Below are positions 15,706-25,018 of a DNA stretch of 38,647 nt, one piece after another. Position 1 is the first letter of the stretch, and every line of letters starts with the position of its first letter. A model generated the notes under the pieces. It did not search any database and was not told the DNA's origin. It saw nothing but the letters and a program-made list of their open reading frames with translations. Origin of the DNA: an uncultured Caryophanales bacterium (GTDB taxonomy: Bacteria; Bacillota_I; Bacilli_A; RFN20; CAG-826). The position numbers and the translations under genes were made by a program. The stretch lies in NCBI GenBank assembly GCA_902464635.1, contig CABQKC010000018.1, forward strand, positions 1-38,647, in the 5' to 3' direction.

Positions 15706-16419
15706 ATGATTAAATATAGTAAAAAAGATGACACCTCGTTTGCCCCAGGAATAACATTAGCCTTTTATCTACTAGAAAATAGGAAAGAAGATATTATTAA
15801 GATCTATATTTCTCCATCATTAGAAAGAAAAGAGACTTATTTTAAATTAGTATCCTTAGCTAAAAACTCAAAGATTCCATTGATAGAAAACAACGCCAAG
15901 ATATTTAAAGATATCGCGAACAAAGATAACTGCATGGTTATTGCTGAATTTAGGAAAAGGTTTAATTCATTAGAAAAAGATGCCCCACATCTAATCTTAG
16001 TCAATCCTTCTAACATGGGTAATCTAGGTACGATTCTTCGTTCTTGCTTGGCTTTCAATATTAATAACGTTGCTTTAATATCTCCGTGTGCCGACCCATA
16101 TGACCCAAAGACCATTAGAGCATCCATGGGTTCAATATTTTCAATTAATCTAACTATATTCCCTAGCTTTGAAGAATATAAAAAACTATATTCAAATCAT
16201 CACTTCTACCCATTCATGTTAAAGGCCAAAAATACCCTTGGAAATATAAAAATATCTAACCCATATAGCATTATTCTTGGAAATGAAGCTACCGGATTAG
16301 ATGATTCTTATTTAAATGAAGGCGAGCCAGTTTTAATCAAGATTAGTTCAAAAGTAGATTCGCTTAATCTAGATAATGCCGCTAGCATCGCTTTATATGA
16401 ATTTGCTAAATCTATTTAG
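15706..16419 (+). CDS. SpoU/TrmH-family RNA 2'-O-methyltransferase
   Basis: 237 aa. The SPOUT knot motifs are present: motif 1 NPSNMGNLGTILRSCLAF (about 104-121), motif 2 IILGNEATGLDD (about 188-199), motif 3 IKISSKVDSLNLDNAASIAL (about 206-226). The conserved Asn and Arg of motif 1 and the Asn of motif 3 support SAM-dependent ribose methylation of rRNA or tRNA; which site is not clear. The N-terminal part (1-95) is the usual substrate-binding region but is divergent. Leaderless promoter upstream. The last 8 bp overlap the end of the convergent degV-type gene. Confidence 0.88.
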   Translation: MIKYSKKDDTSFAPGITLAFYLLENRKEDIIKIYISPSLERKETYFKLVSLAKNSKIPLIENNAKIFKDIANKDNCMVIAEFRKRFNSLEKDAPHLILVNPSNMGNLGTILRSCLAFNINNVALISPCADPYDPKTIRASMGSIFSINLTIFPSFEEYKKLYSNHHFYPFMLKAKNTLGNIKISNPYSIILGNEATGLDDSYLNEGEPVLIKISSKVDSLNLDNAASIALYEFAKSI

Positions 16420-17245
16420 TTTTTATATAGACAACCCCAAATGCTCCAGGACCCCAATGGGCAGCAATCGAAGCAGACATATCTTCTTCGATATTCAAAT
16501 TGATTCCATTAGTCTCTAATAACATTTTTCCTAGTCTATCTAGGTTTTCTTTGTCTCTAGTATAAGAACCTATAACTGGATATCTAACATCTACCTTATA
16601 TTTATTCACGTAATCGCAGATATAAGACATTCCTTTCATCTTTCCCCTAACTTTTGTTAAAGATAATAAGGCTCCATCATTAAAAGTAATAACTGGGATA
16701 ATCTTCAATATTTTTCCAATCATCCAAGCACTTCTTTTCAATCTTCCTCCCCTAAGCAAATAATCTAGGGTTTCAGGAACGGCAATAATTACAACTCTTG
16801 AAGATAAATCATCTAGGATCTTGACTATTTCGTGTACATCTTTATCTTTGTTCTTTATTGCTTCTAATGCTAATAACCTAATTCCCCCTACTGCACTTTT
16901 AGAATCATAGACAACTACATTGCTATTAGATGCAAACATGGCAGTCAAGGCAGAAAAGGTAGAAGATAGTTTACTAGAGATAGTAATTAGCAATACTTGA
17001 TCCCCGTTTTTTGTATAATTCTCAACCATTTCCGAGGCAACATTCATATATGGTAAAGATGTCTTCGGGAAGGAGAATGCACCTTTTTCTTCCATAAGTT
17101 CATATAATTTTCTAGAGTCAATATCGACTCCATCCCTATATTCAATGCCCTTATAGCAGACTCTAAGTGGCAATATATCTATCCCTAATTGTTTAGCTTC
17201 TTCTTGAGTAATTGAGGAAGAAGAATCAACGATAATTCTTAACAT
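16412..17245 (-). CDS. DegV-family (fatty-acid-binding, FakB-like) protein
   Basis: 277 aa, the normal DegV size. N-terminal LRIIVDSSSSITQEEAKQLG with the Asp-Ser-Ser loop, then LPLRVCYKGIEYRDGVDI, FPKTSLP (T-S-x-P ligand loop), LLITISSKLSSTFSA and LDYLLRGGRLKRSAWMIG, all family hallmarks. DegV/FakB proteins bind a fatty acid and present it to the kinase FakA, which is not in this window. The start is ATG at 17245 with AAAGGAGG 11 nt upstream. That SD lies in the right arm of a perfect hairpin (next feature). Downstream of the ABC exporter, on the same strand, with an 80-bp gap. Confidence 0.9.
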   Translation of the reverse strand: MLRIIVDSSSSITQEEAKQLGIDILPLRVCYKGIEYRDGVDIDSRKLYELMEEKGAFSFPKTSLPYMNVASEMVENYTKNGDQVLLITISSKLSSTFSALTAMFASNSNVVVYDSKSAVGGIRLLALEAIKNKDKDVHEIVKILDDLSSRVVIIAVPETLDYLLRGGRLKRSAWMIGKILKIIPVITFNDGALLSLTKVRGKMKGMSYICDYVNKYKVDVRYPVIGSYTRDKENLDRLGKMLLETNGINLNIEEDMSASIAAHWGPGAFGVVYIKTK

Positions 17246-17250
17246 AAAGA

Positions 17251-17286
17251 AATAACCCTCCTTTAAGTAAAACGAGGGTTATTATA
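17251..17286 (-). promoter_or_regulatory. degV promoter -10 overlapping a hairpin that covers its Shine-Dalgarno
   Basis: Perfect 10-bp inverted repeat AATAACCCTC (17251-17260) / GAGGGTTATT (17274-17283), 13-nt loop. On the minus strand the downstream arm contains GAGGG of the degV SD and is followed by TTTCTTT. TATAAT (17286-17281) overlaps the upstream arm, so a transcript started there would lack most of that arm, while read-through from the ABC operon would contain both arms. It may also act as terminator of the ABC operon. Confidence 0.55.
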
Positions 17287-17325
17287 CGCTAGTAATAATT
17301 TTATTAATTAAATATTCCTAAAAAC

Positions 17326-19725
17326 TTATAGAGGCAAGTCCTTATGGTCGAAATAATATATACCTGTTCCATAAGTAATTAACGCGATACCGATGAGGGC
17401 AATTAATTTAAACCAATATATTGGATCTCCATCCATAACAGCAAGCCCGTCATATAAAGATAATATAGTTACGTAATTGAAGTAATTCATCGTAGTTATT
17501 CTTACTGTTCCTGGAATAGCACTGGTTCCGAATAAGCCAAGGATTGAACAAATGAAGAAGGAAATATTAATACCGCCACCAGTTCCAATGGCTTTCCCGC
17601 TCTTATTAAAGAAGCAAGAAGCTAAGAAGCAAATTCCAGAAATCCCAATCATAAGCACGCAGGAACCTAAGGCATATAAAGTAATATCGTGGACTGATAA
17701 TGATTGAATTAGGTCTCCTCCACCTACTGCTATACCTATTTGCCTACTAACAAGGGCACCTAGATATAAACATAATCCAAGGAATATTTCAGTCAAAACT
17801 AGGTATATGGCTTCGGTAAATACAAATGTCTTACGTTTAATCGGAGTAGTCAAAGTAAAGGCAAGCGAACCATTCTCTACTTTAGAAGCGACTAGATTAG
17901 AGCTTAATACAATCGTATAAACTAAAGGCAACAAGACACAGGCTAATCCAAATGAGACGACTCCGACGAATATACCATAAGTATTCATCTCACCCATTTC
18001 TGTAAGGGAATCCTTAACTGCAGTTGGAAGTTGATCAATGATACCTAATCCAGAAACAGAAGTAGCGAATACCATCGATTCATTTGAGTTATATCCTCTT
18101 TCTTCTCCAAGTCTAAGTAAAGACCTATAAGAAGCAATTCCGCTTGACCCATATGCATAAATTGAGTTAGTTAAGGTCTTCCCTGACATCGATGTAGAAG
18201 ATGAAGGAATGTCTTCAACATTCTTATAGGAAGTGTTGTATTTCTTGTTATATTCTTCAAGTATTAAAGACTTGGCTTCCACGACTACTTCATCGATTAC
18301 CCTATTTTCTATAGCATTGATATCAATACCGTCTTCGTTAGTATATTTATCTTTATTCGCGATGAAATCATCAAGGAATTTGTCAAGTCTAGTATAGGCT
18401 TCATCTAGACTTGGTTTGGCTTTTTCTTTAGCCTCAGCGATTTGCTGTTCGCTATAAGGGACTCCAGTCAAGATATCCTTATGCATCTTTTGGGCTAAAG
18501 AAGAATCACTAGGCATTCCTCCGGTTACTTTTATAAATAATTCAGGCTTATAGGAAGTAAGCTTAATTTCTTTTACAACTGGAGTTCCATCTTCATTTAG
18601 ATCACCAGTTTCTTTATAAGTAATAGGATAGCCTAAATCATTAGTAACCCATTCGACTGCAAAAGATGGAAGGTAATCATAATAGGCTAAATCTTCCATA
18701 GTCTTCTTGGCTTCTTTAGTAATGGCTGGTTTTAATACTTTGCCTAATTCAATGTTTTTATTTGCCAAGAAGGCATCTTTATCAACGTTATAGGCTTCTT
18801 TTACATCTTCGCAGATATCGCTAGCCATCTTCTTTTCACTAGAAGAAGCAAAAGTTGGAAGAAGTTCTAGAGCCGTCTCGAACTTAGCCTGTTCAAAAGT
18901 CAAAGTAGGAGTTATCTTGCCATTAGAATCAAAGCCATAACAATTCTCTAAATTAGTAACAGCAACATTAATAGCATCTAGCACTTCATCTTTTTCTAAT
19001 CCATATAAGGAAATTAAGTCTCCATAAGTGAATTTAGCTGGAACTTTATCTCCAAGCGAATTAGGCATGTCTAATAAGGTATTTACTGAAGGATTGACCG
19101 ATTCAAGTAATCCCCATTTATAATCAAAATTAGAATTTCCATATCCTTTTTCGGAATAGAAAGAAACATAATTCGGAAGAATGCAAGAAACTAAATCCTT
19201 CTTGAAACCTTTTTCCATGGTATTTAAAGCAGTGTTATAAGCTGTTGTAGCAGATTTTATCCCGGCCGCCTTTTTAGCGGCTTCATCCCCTACTGTAATT
19301 CTATAGGATAGATTATAAGCAGTATTTAACGCTCCCATTCCAGTTGAAGTTTCAGAGGAAGTAATTTCTTTATTAGCGGTATCGACAAAAGATTCGATTT
19401 GGCCTAATCCATCATCGATTTGAAGATATCCTTCGGCTGAAGAAGTATATAAAGCATATAAAGATACGGATGAAGTCTTTAAGGTAGTTTCTTCTGATGC
19501 TGAATCAAATAAAGAAGACAAGGCATCTTTGGTTGCATTGATATTTAATGTAGACATGATTGATACGATAAGGATGATTATCAATGCATTGCCTAAGCCG
19601 ACAATAAGAGAATAAAGCCAGTTGCTTTTTAATTCTTCCTTGAAAATAGCTGTTGAGAAAATACCACTCCTTTTCTTATTCGTGGTGATAGTTGGCAAAT
19701 TTAGATTTTGATTTTCCTTTTCCAT
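17326..19725 (-). CDS. ABC-2 type exporter permease with a large extracytoplasmic domain
   Basis: 799 aa. TM1 at about 36-57 (LYSLIVGLGNALIIILIVSI), then an extracytoplasmic region of about 480 residues, then five helices from about 560 to the end (FVGVVSFGLACVLLPLVY, LVLTEIFLGLCLYLGALVS and others). This 1+5 layout is typical of ABC-2 permeases of antimicrobial-peptide or drug exporters with an inserted ectodomain. Start: ATG at 19725 with AGGAGG 9 nt before it; a TTG 18 nt further up would place the SD inside the gene. The gene follows the second ATPase stop by 1 nt. Substrate unknown; the TetR neighbour suggests an inducible toxic compound. One permease gene is paired with two ATPases, so permease homodimer with an ATPase heterodimer is likely. 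Confidence 0.85.
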   Translation of the reverse strand: MEKENQNLNLPTITTNKKRSGIFSTAIFKEELKSNWLYSLIVGLGNALIIILIVSIMSTLNINATKDALSSLFDSASEETTLKTSSVSLYALYTSSAEGYLQIDDGLGQIESFVDTANKEITSSETSTGMGALNTAYNLSYRITVGDEAAKKAAGIKSATTAYNTALNTMEKGFKKDLVSCILPNYVSFYSEKGYGNSNFDYKWGLLESVNPSVNTLLDMPNSLGDKVPAKFTYGDLISLYGLEKDEVLDAINVAVTNLENCYGFDSNGKITPTLTFEQAKFETALELLPTFASSSEKKMASDICEDVKEAYNVDKDAFLANKNIELGKVLKPAITKEAKKTMEDLAYYDYLPSFAVEWVTNDLGYPITYKETGDLNEDGTPVVKEIKLTSYKPELFIKVTGGMPSDSSLAQKMHKDILTGVPYSEQQIAEAKEKAKPSLDEAYTRLDKFLDDFIANKDKYTNEDGIDINAIENRVIDEVVVEAKSLILEEYNKKYNTSYKNVEDIPSSSTSMSGKTLTNSIYAYGSSGIASYRSLLRLGEERGYNSNESMVFATSVSGLGIIDQLPTAVKDSLTEMGEMNTYGIFVGVVSFGLACVLLPLVYTIVLSSNLVASKVENGSLAFTLTTPIKRKTFVFTEAIYLVLTEIFLGLCLYLGALVSRQIGIAVGGGDLIQSLSVHDITLYALGSCVLMIGISGICFLASCFFNKSGKAIGTGGGINISFFICSILGLFGTSAIPGTVRITTMNYFNYVTILSLYDGLAVMDGDPIYWFKLIALIGIALITYGTGIYYFDHKDLPL

Positions 19726-19726
19726 T

Positions 19727-20632
19727 TTATGCAACCTCCTCAAAATAACGTTTCAAATCGTATTTGACTTCCGAGAAGAATTTGAGTTTTGTATGTTCAA
19801 GTTCTTCTAGAAGTTTGTTGATATCTTTTTTATCTACCCTTATTGTAACTTGATTATATTGTTCTTGCTTCCTAATAATGTTTTTCCTTTTGGCAAATTC
19901 TTTATAATCAGTCTTGTCTTGGAATTCGATTTTATAATCCCTAAAAGGACAATTAGCAATGTCATTTACATTTGCAATGTTGATGCATTTGCCTTTTGAA
20001 ATATGCATTACTCGATCGCATACTCTTTCGAGTTCTTCAACCGAATTCGATGACATAATGATGGTACGTCCCGCTTGTTTTTCTTCTAAAACTAGATTTA
20101 GTAGTTCATCTCTCATTAAAGGATCTAGGCCAGTTGTTGGCTCATCTAATAAGATCAATGGGGAATCTAGCATCAAGGCTGAAACAATAGCTAATTTCTG
20201 CTTCATCCCTTTTGACATACGTTTTGGATATGCCCTTGCATCAAGTTGGAGTCTTTTGATGATTGAAGTGGCTTTATCAAAATTAGTAACCCCACGTTTT
20301 GCCCCAAATGTAGTTAGGAATTCTAATCCTGTCTTGGCTTCTGGGAAATTAATCTCGCCAGGAACATAGCCAACGTAATTCTTAACAATAGAAGCTTCCT
20401 TATATGTATCATGACCATATATATAAGCTTCTCCTGATGAAGGTTTTACAAATCCCATCAATAAACGTAAGAAAGTAGTTTTGCCTGCCCCGTTTTCTCC
20501 AACTAATCCAAAGCATTCGCCTTGCTTAATCTCTAGGTTCAAGTCGAAGTCACCTCTATCTTGGCCATAGTCTTTTGTCAAAGAGACGGTCTTGACGGCA
20601 ATTATATCTTCTTTTTTAGTTAAGTCCGACAT
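19727..20632 (-). CDS. ABC transporter ATP-binding protein (second ATPase of the exporter)
   Basis: 301 aa. Walker A GENGAGKTT, signature-like MSKGMKQKLAIVSALM (the S-x-G-x-x-Q position has K-G-M-K-Q), Walker B LILLDEPTTGLDP, D-loop and a switch region MSSNSVEELERVCDR, where the usual switch His is replaced by Asn. The C-terminal about 80 residues form the ancillary domain seen in ABC-2 ATPases. It overlaps the first ATPase by 17 bp; GGAGG 9-10 nt before the ATG. The H-loop substitution suggests that this is the less active half of an asymmetric pair. Confidence 0.87.
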   Translation of the reverse strand: MSDLTKKEDIIAVKTVSLTKDYGQDRGDFDLNLEIKQGECFGLVGENGAGKTTFLRLLMGFVKPSSGEAYIYGHDTYKEASIVKNYVGYVPGEINFPEAKTGLEFLTTFGAKRGVTNFDKATSIIKRLQLDARAYPKRMSKGMKQKLAIVSALMLDSPLILLDEPTTGLDPLMRDELLNLVLEEKQAGRTIIMSSNSVEELERVCDRVMHISKGKCINIANVNDIANCPFRDYKIEFQDKTDYKEFAKRKNIIRKQEQYNQVTIRVDKKDINKLLEELEHTKLKFFSEVKYDLKRYFEEVA

Positions 20633-21545
20633 ATGACCTATCCTCCTTATAAAATGACATGAAGTAATCTTCTAGGGTTTCTTTTATCTCAGCTAAATCC
20701 TTAACCTTGAATTTGGCCATTTCCTTAATTAAAGACAAAGAATCTTTTTCATTAATGACCACGACGACTTGATGCTCTTTATTTGTTTTATCAACAATCT
20801 TCCATTTTTGGCTCTTCTTCTTAATGAAAGAGTCATATTCATCTTTAGAAGCAAAACGAATCTTATATGTCTTATTTTCTTTGTGTTTCAATGATGCCGA
20901 ATCAAACAAAGAAACAATTGAACCGTCTTTAATAATTGCAATCCTATCGCAGCAAGAATCTACTTCGGAGAATATATGGGAAGATAATAGCATTGTCTTT
21001 CCTCTTTTCTTTTCTTCTTCGATTAAAGAAAGGAAACGTTGTTGCATCTCTGGATCAAGTCCAGAAGAAGGTTCATCCATAACAATGACATCTGGATCAG
21101 ACATAAAGCAAGATACGACTGCAAGTTTTCTTTTTCCTCCAGTAGACATATCCTTACAAAGCATTGATAAATCTAGCCCGAAATAATCAACTAAATAATC
21201 TCTTAAAGAAAAATCGGTCACTCCTTTTAAAGATGCCATCTCATCAAGGAATTGCTTCCCAGTAAGTAATTTTGGAAGGGCAACTTCTCCCATTAAATAT
21301 GAAGTGGATGCCATTGCGCCACTTAAATTCTTATAAGCTTCAATGCCATTGATAGTTGCCTTTCCTGAATCAGGTTTTGAAAAGCCCATAAGATGGCGTA
21401 TGGTAGTAGACTTTCCAGCCCCGTTTGGGCCTAAAAAGCCAAAGCATTCGCCTTTATGAACAGAGAAAGAAACATTGAAAATGCCCCTGCCTTGTCCATA
21501 ATCCTTAGTAAGTGAATCAATAATTATTATGTCCTCGTTTTCCAT
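20616..21545 (-). CDS. ABC transporter ATP-binding protein (first ATPase of the exporter)
   Basis: 309 aa. Walker A GPNGAGKST, signature MSTGGKRKLAVVSCFM (STGGK instead of SGGQ), Walker B DVIVMDEPSSGLDP and switch LLSSHIFSEVDSCCDR with the His present. It keeps a complete nucleotide-binding site apart from the signature change. GGAGGAGGGAGA stands directly before the ATG. First gene of the operon ATPase-ATPase-permease, divergent from the TetR regulator, so the operon is probably repressed by it. Confidence 0.88.
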   Translation of the reverse strand: MENEDIIIIDSLTKDYGQGRGIFNVSFSVHKGECFGFLGPNGAGKSTTIRHLMGFSKPDSGKATINGIEAYKNLSGAMASTSYLMGEVALPKLLTGKQFLDEMASLKGVTDFSLRDYLVDYFGLDLSMLCKDMSTGGKRKLAVVSCFMSDPDVIVMDEPSSGLDPEMQQRFLSLIEEEKKRGKTMLLSSHIFSEVDSCCDRIAIIKDGSIVSLFDSASLKHKENKTYKIRFASKDEYDSFIKKKSQKWKIVDKTNKEHQVVVVINEKDSLSLIKEMAKFKVKDLAEIKETLEDYFMSFYKEDRSYVGLN

Positions 21546-21571
21546 TCTCCCTCCTCCTTCTTTAAATTTAG

Positions 21572-21637
21572 TTTACTCTCAAAAGGCATTTGCTACTATA
21601 ATCAGTATTGAAGTTCGGGCAATGGACAAACCCTAAC
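21572..21637 (+). promoter_or_regulatory. TetR gene promoter with candidate operator
   Basis: TTTACT (21572-21577), 19-nt spacer (18 if TTACTC), TATAAT (21597-21602). An imperfect inverted repeat GTTCGGG (21613-21619) / CCCTAAC (21631-21637), one mismatch, lies just past the expected start site, where a TetR-type autoregulatory operator usually sits. The divergent ABC operon would be in reach. Confidence 0.45.
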
Positions 21638-21639
21638 AA

Positions 21640-22200
21640 GTGTCTAAATTTTTTATGGATCAGAGAATTGTCAAAACAAATAACGCTTTATCAGAAGCAT
21701 TGTTCCACCTGATGGAAACTAAGCCAATTGAAAACATTACCGTAAACGAAGTTTGCAAAAAGGCTAACGTCAGAAGAGCAACATTCTATCAGCACTTCAA
21801 TGATAAATATGATTTATTTGCTTTTATGGCATATCGTACTAGAGTCGAATTCTTTTCCTATAATATGGAAAACATAACTGATATCACGTTCTTCATTCAA
21901 ACTTTGGCAGGAAGATGTTTCCATGTATTCGATAAATATAGAAAATTAGTTAAAAACAATGCAATTTCCACTTCCTTTTTATTGTTAGAGAATATTTTTA
22001 CTGCTGAATTAAGCGAAGCAATAAAGGAAAAAATAACCCAATTGAAAGCTCTTTCTCTTATAACTGGGAATATCGATTTCTTAACAAATGCCTATACAGG
22101 ATGCTTAGTCCAAATCATAAAATGGTGGTTTAATGACGATACAAAAGAAACCGATAAAGAGATAATCGATCAATTAGGAATCTTTTTATCTAATAAATAA
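21640..22200 (+). CDS. TetR/AcrR-family transcriptional regulator
   Basis: 186 aa. N-terminal helix-turn-helix: ALSEALFHLMETKPIENITV, EVCKKANVRRATFYQHFNDK, with the TFY-x-HF-x-x-K signature of TetR proteins. The C-terminal domain (about 75-180) is helical, of the TetR_C type found next to ABC exporters. A GTG at 21640 or the ATG at 21655 could start it; the ATG is not preceded by an SD either. Divergent from the ABC operon; it ends 1 bp before the convergent aldehyde dehydrogenase gene. Predicted repressor of the exporter. Confidence 0.87.
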   Translation: MSKFFMDQRIVKTNNALSEALFHLMETKPIENITVNEVCKKANVRRATFYQHFNDKYDLFAFMAYRTRVEFFSYNMENITDITFFIQTLAGRCFHVFDKYRKLVKNNAISTSFLLLENIFTAELSEAIKEKITQLKALSLITGNIDFLTNAYTGCLVQIIKWWFNDDTKETDKEIIDQLGIFLSNK

Positions 22201-23574
22201 TTACTTAAGTACTTTCTTGATAAAGTTAAGTCCTTTCTTGCTATAAGGATGATATTTGACTTTCATATCTCCTTTAGAAGAAATTAGGACTCCTTTTTTA
22301 TATGTGAAGGTATCAAAAGAATACTTGCCATGGTATTGCCCCATGCCTGAATTGCCCTTGCCACCGAAGCAAAGCGCATGGCTAGACAAGTGCATCAAGC
22401 AATCATTAATCGCCCCACCACCAAAGCTAAGGTTAGACATAACGTATTCAATCTCTTTTTTATTGAAGCTATATAAATAAAGTGCTAAAGGAGTTGGAAG
22501 AGTCTTTAGGTATTGGACCGTGTCTTCAAGTGAGCTATAAGTAATTATAGGTAAGATAGGTCCAAATATTTCATCTTTCATAACTTCTGAGTCAAATGTC
22601 GAATCAGTTAAAGTCAATTCGATTTTGCTATCATTTGATTTGCCGCCTAAAATAACCTTTTCTTGTTCGATTAGTTTGACTAGACGTTCCTTTTTGCTAG
22701 AAGAAATAATCTTAGGATATTCATTGCTTTCTATCATTCCGTTAGGGAATTGCAAGGAGATTTGCTCCTTCACCTTCTTGATAAATTCATCTTTAAGAGA
22801 TTCATCAATTAAGACATAATCAGGTGCTACACAAGTTTGGCCTGCGTTGATCGTCTTGCCAAATACCAAACGTTTAGCAGCAATATCTAAATCTGCGTTT
22901 TTAGTAATTATGCAAGGAGATTTTCCTCCTAGTTCTAAAACGACTGGAGTCAAATTCTTGCTAGCTTTAGCCATGACCATCTTTCCGATATTTGGAGAAC
23001 CGGTAAAGAAAATCAAATCAAACGGCATTTCAAGTAATAAGTCTACTTCTTCTCTACTTCCTAAAAAGGTATAAACATAATTTTTAGGGAATGTAGAACT
23101 AGTAATCTTTTCAATAATCTTGGCAGTAGCTTTTGCTTGGCTAGAAGGTCTAATGATTGCAACGTTGCCTCCTCCAATCGCCCCTACTAAAGGTTGGACG
23201 GTTAAAAGGAATGGATAATTCCATGGAGACATGATCAATACTTTACCAACTGGCTCATGATAAACTCTTGCTTTAGAAGGGAATGCCGCCAATCCTGCAA
23301 ACTTGTTTTTTGGCTTGCTCCACTTCTTCAAATGTTTAATCATGTAGGAAATCTCTTGATAGACTAGCCCAATCTCGCACATATAGGCTTCTTGATAAGA
23401 TTTTCCTAAATCTTCATGAAGGGCTTCTGCAATTTCTTTTTCATTATCCTTAATGGCTTTATAAAGCTTCTTTAATTGGGCAAGTCTAAAATCAAGCGAC
23501 TTAGTTTCGTTAGAATTAAAATAATTTTTTGTCTCGATAAATATATTTGAAATATTGTTTTCTATATTGTCCAT
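22201..23574 (-). CDS. aldehyde dehydrogenase (class 3-like, NAD(P)+-dependent)
   Basis: 457 aa. Motifs: MSPWNYPFLLTVQPLVGAI with Asn-Tyr-Pro, FFTGSPNIGKMV (cofactor-binding loop), LELGGKSPCI with the general-base Glu, and NAGQTCVAPDYV with the catalytic Cys. The length and the C-terminal HPYSKKGLNF fit the class 3 / fatty-aldehyde dehydrogenase group. Oxidises aldehydes to acids; substrate unknown. Start: ATG at 23574 with AGGTGA 5 nt upstream; a GTG at 23583 would overlap the SD. TATAAT is about 20 nt further up. It directly abuts the convergent TetR gene; the TetR protein could also affect it, which is speculation. Confidence 0.9.
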   Translation of the reverse strand: MDNIENNISNIFIETKNYFNSNETKSLDFRLAQLKKLYKAIKDNEKEIAEALHEDLGKSYQEAYMCEIGLVYQEISYMIKHLKKWSKPKNKFAGLAAFPSKARVYHEPVGKVLIMSPWNYPFLLTVQPLVGAIGGGNVAIIRPSSQAKATAKIIEKITSSTFPKNYVYTFLGSREEVDLLLEMPFDLIFFTGSPNIGKMVMAKASKNLTPVVLELGGKSPCIITKNADLDIAAKRLVFGKTINAGQTCVAPDYVLIDESLKDEFIKKVKEQISLQFPNGMIESNEYPKIISSSKKERLVKLIEQEKVILGGKSNDSKIELTLTDSTFDSEVMKDEIFGPILPIITYSSLEDTVQYLKTLPTPLALYLYSFNKKEIEYVMSNLSFGGGAINDCLMHLSSHALCFGGKGNSGMGQYHGKYSFDTFTYKKGVLISSKGDMKVKYHPYSKKGLNFIKKVLK

Positions 23575-23720
23575 AACTTTCACCTAGAATGATTATAAAG
23601 TATTAATAATTAAACACCCATTAGAATTATTAAAATTGACATTATTTTAAATTTAATAATTTTATTAGTTTACAAATTAATATTAAAGCAAACTAGTATT
23701 TCTATATTTTGTCAATAAAA

Positions 23721-24989
23721 CTAATCCTTCAAACAGCCTATAGGAACAACTACCGCTCCATCTTCTCTAACACTTCCACGAGGAGAGGCGGTAATTATTA
23801 ATTTGAGTGTAGGTTCCATCAAAGGGTATTTTTTGTTTTCTTTGTTGTAAGAAAGAATTAACTCCTCTAACTTGTCTAGCCGTCTTGAAGAGGCATCAAT
23901 ATCAAATGAGCCTAACTCGACATTAATCAAAGCATATCTACCATCGTTAAGTTCAAGAACCAAATCAACATCGAGCCCATATCTATCGGAGTAGTAATAA
24001 AGTTTACCACCAAGTTTCTGCGAATAGACTAAAAGATCCCTAGCAACTAGGTTTTTAAATAAATATGAAAATCTTAATAGGCTAGTTTTGAAATCAACAG
24101 GCTTAAGATTTAACGCAGCAATAGCTAAACTAGGATCAATCAAGCATCTCTTAGAAGCCGAAATAACAACTCCCTTGCTTCTTAAAGACAGATTCCAAGG
24201 TTTTATCTCATTGAGCAAGAAAATTTCTTCTAGAGCCTTTTTATAGGCGTAATAAGTGGTTTTAGATAATGGCTTTTCTTTCTTTGCGGATTCTAAAAGG
24301 AAAGTGTTCTTTTCAAAAGAGAACAAATTCTTTGAATATGATTTGACTATCGAAAGAGCTGTTGAGTAATCTCTTTTGTTTGAAGACGCTAAACTTAATT
24401 CAGATTTCAAAGATTTGGTTAAATAAGATTTCGCTACTTTTAGTTTTTCTTCTTTGTCAATAACTTCTAAAGACTTCGGAAACCCTCCCCTACAAGTAGA
24501 AAAAATAAGCTGTTCTAAACTAAGGGTAGAAATTAATTTAGTTGGCTCGATTTTTTTCCTATCAAAAAGTGAAGACAAAGAAACATTCCCATTAGATTCC
24601 TTTGATTCATATAAAGACATCGGATAAACAAAAAATGTTGAAAAAGAAGCAAGATTAGAAGATGAACTTATTTTCTTAGAAGAAGTTAAGATGAATTTTC
24701 CATCATTTTTTGTTGACGAAAATAAAACACAAGCATCAAGCATCTTTTCCTTAACTTCAATCCCATCTATTAATCTTGGATAATCTCCTAGAAGTAAATT
24801 AAGTGGTTTTGCATCTGCGGTATATAAATATTCCTTGTTGTTAGAAGAAGAAAAGCTAATAGAAGAGGATGAAAATTTACCACCTAAAAATGACTTCCCA
24901 CTACCTTTGAATCCAGTAAGCAAAACAATGGAGGAGGCAGAAATCGAATCTTTAATTTGATTGGAAATTATTCTAGCAAAGTTTTTCAT
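23721..24989 (-). CDS. AAA-type ATPase with DUF4143-like C-terminal nuclease-fold domain
   Basis: 422 aa. Walker A GFKGSGKS (about 26-33) and an ATPase core to about 180 whose Walker B I cannot place with confidence. The central region is a winged-helix linker (SKTTYYAYKKALEEIFLLNE), and the C-terminus has GLDVDLVLELNDGRYALINVE, the D-x-h-x15-E-x-x pattern of the DUF4143 PD-(D/E)xK-like fold, though final catalytic Lys is not clear. This family is common near mobile or defence loci, and its function is unknown. It is unusually serine-rich (SSSSISFSSSNN near 40-50). No SD; TAAACT is 7 nt before the ATG. It is isolated between AT-rich gaps, suggesting transfer. Confidence 0.75.
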   Translation of the reverse strand: MKNFARIISNQIKDSISASSIVLLTGFKGSGKSFLGGKFSSSSISFSSSNNKEYLYTADAKPLNLLLGDYPRLIDGIEVKEKMLDACVLFSSTKNDGKFILTSSKKISSSSNLASFSTFFVYPMSLYESKESNGNVSLSSLFDRKKIEPTKLISTLSLEQLIFSTCRGGFPKSLEVIDKEEKLKVAKSYLTKSLKSELSLASSNKRDYSTALSIVKSYSKNLFSFEKNTFLLESAKKEKPLSKTTYYAYKKALEEIFLLNEIKPWNLSLRSKGVVISASKRCLIDPSLAIAALNLKPVDFKTSLLRFSYLFKNLVARDLLVYSQKLGGKLYYYSDRYGLDVDLVLELNDGRYALINVELGSFDIDASSRRLDKLEELILSYNKENKKYPLMEPTLKLIITASPRGSVREDGAVVVPIGCLKD

Positions 24990-24996
24990 CGAATAT

Positions 24997-25018
24997 AGTT
25001 TATCACAAATTAATTTGT
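24997..25018 (-). promoter_or_regulatory. -10 and 14-bp palindrome before the DUF4143 ATPase gene
   Basis: TAAACT (25002-24997) ends 7 nt before the ATG. Immediately upstream is the perfect palindrome ACAAATTAATTTGT (25005-25018), in the -10/-35 spacer, a good place for a repressor. The AT-rich context makes chance palindromes more likely. Confidence 0.35.
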
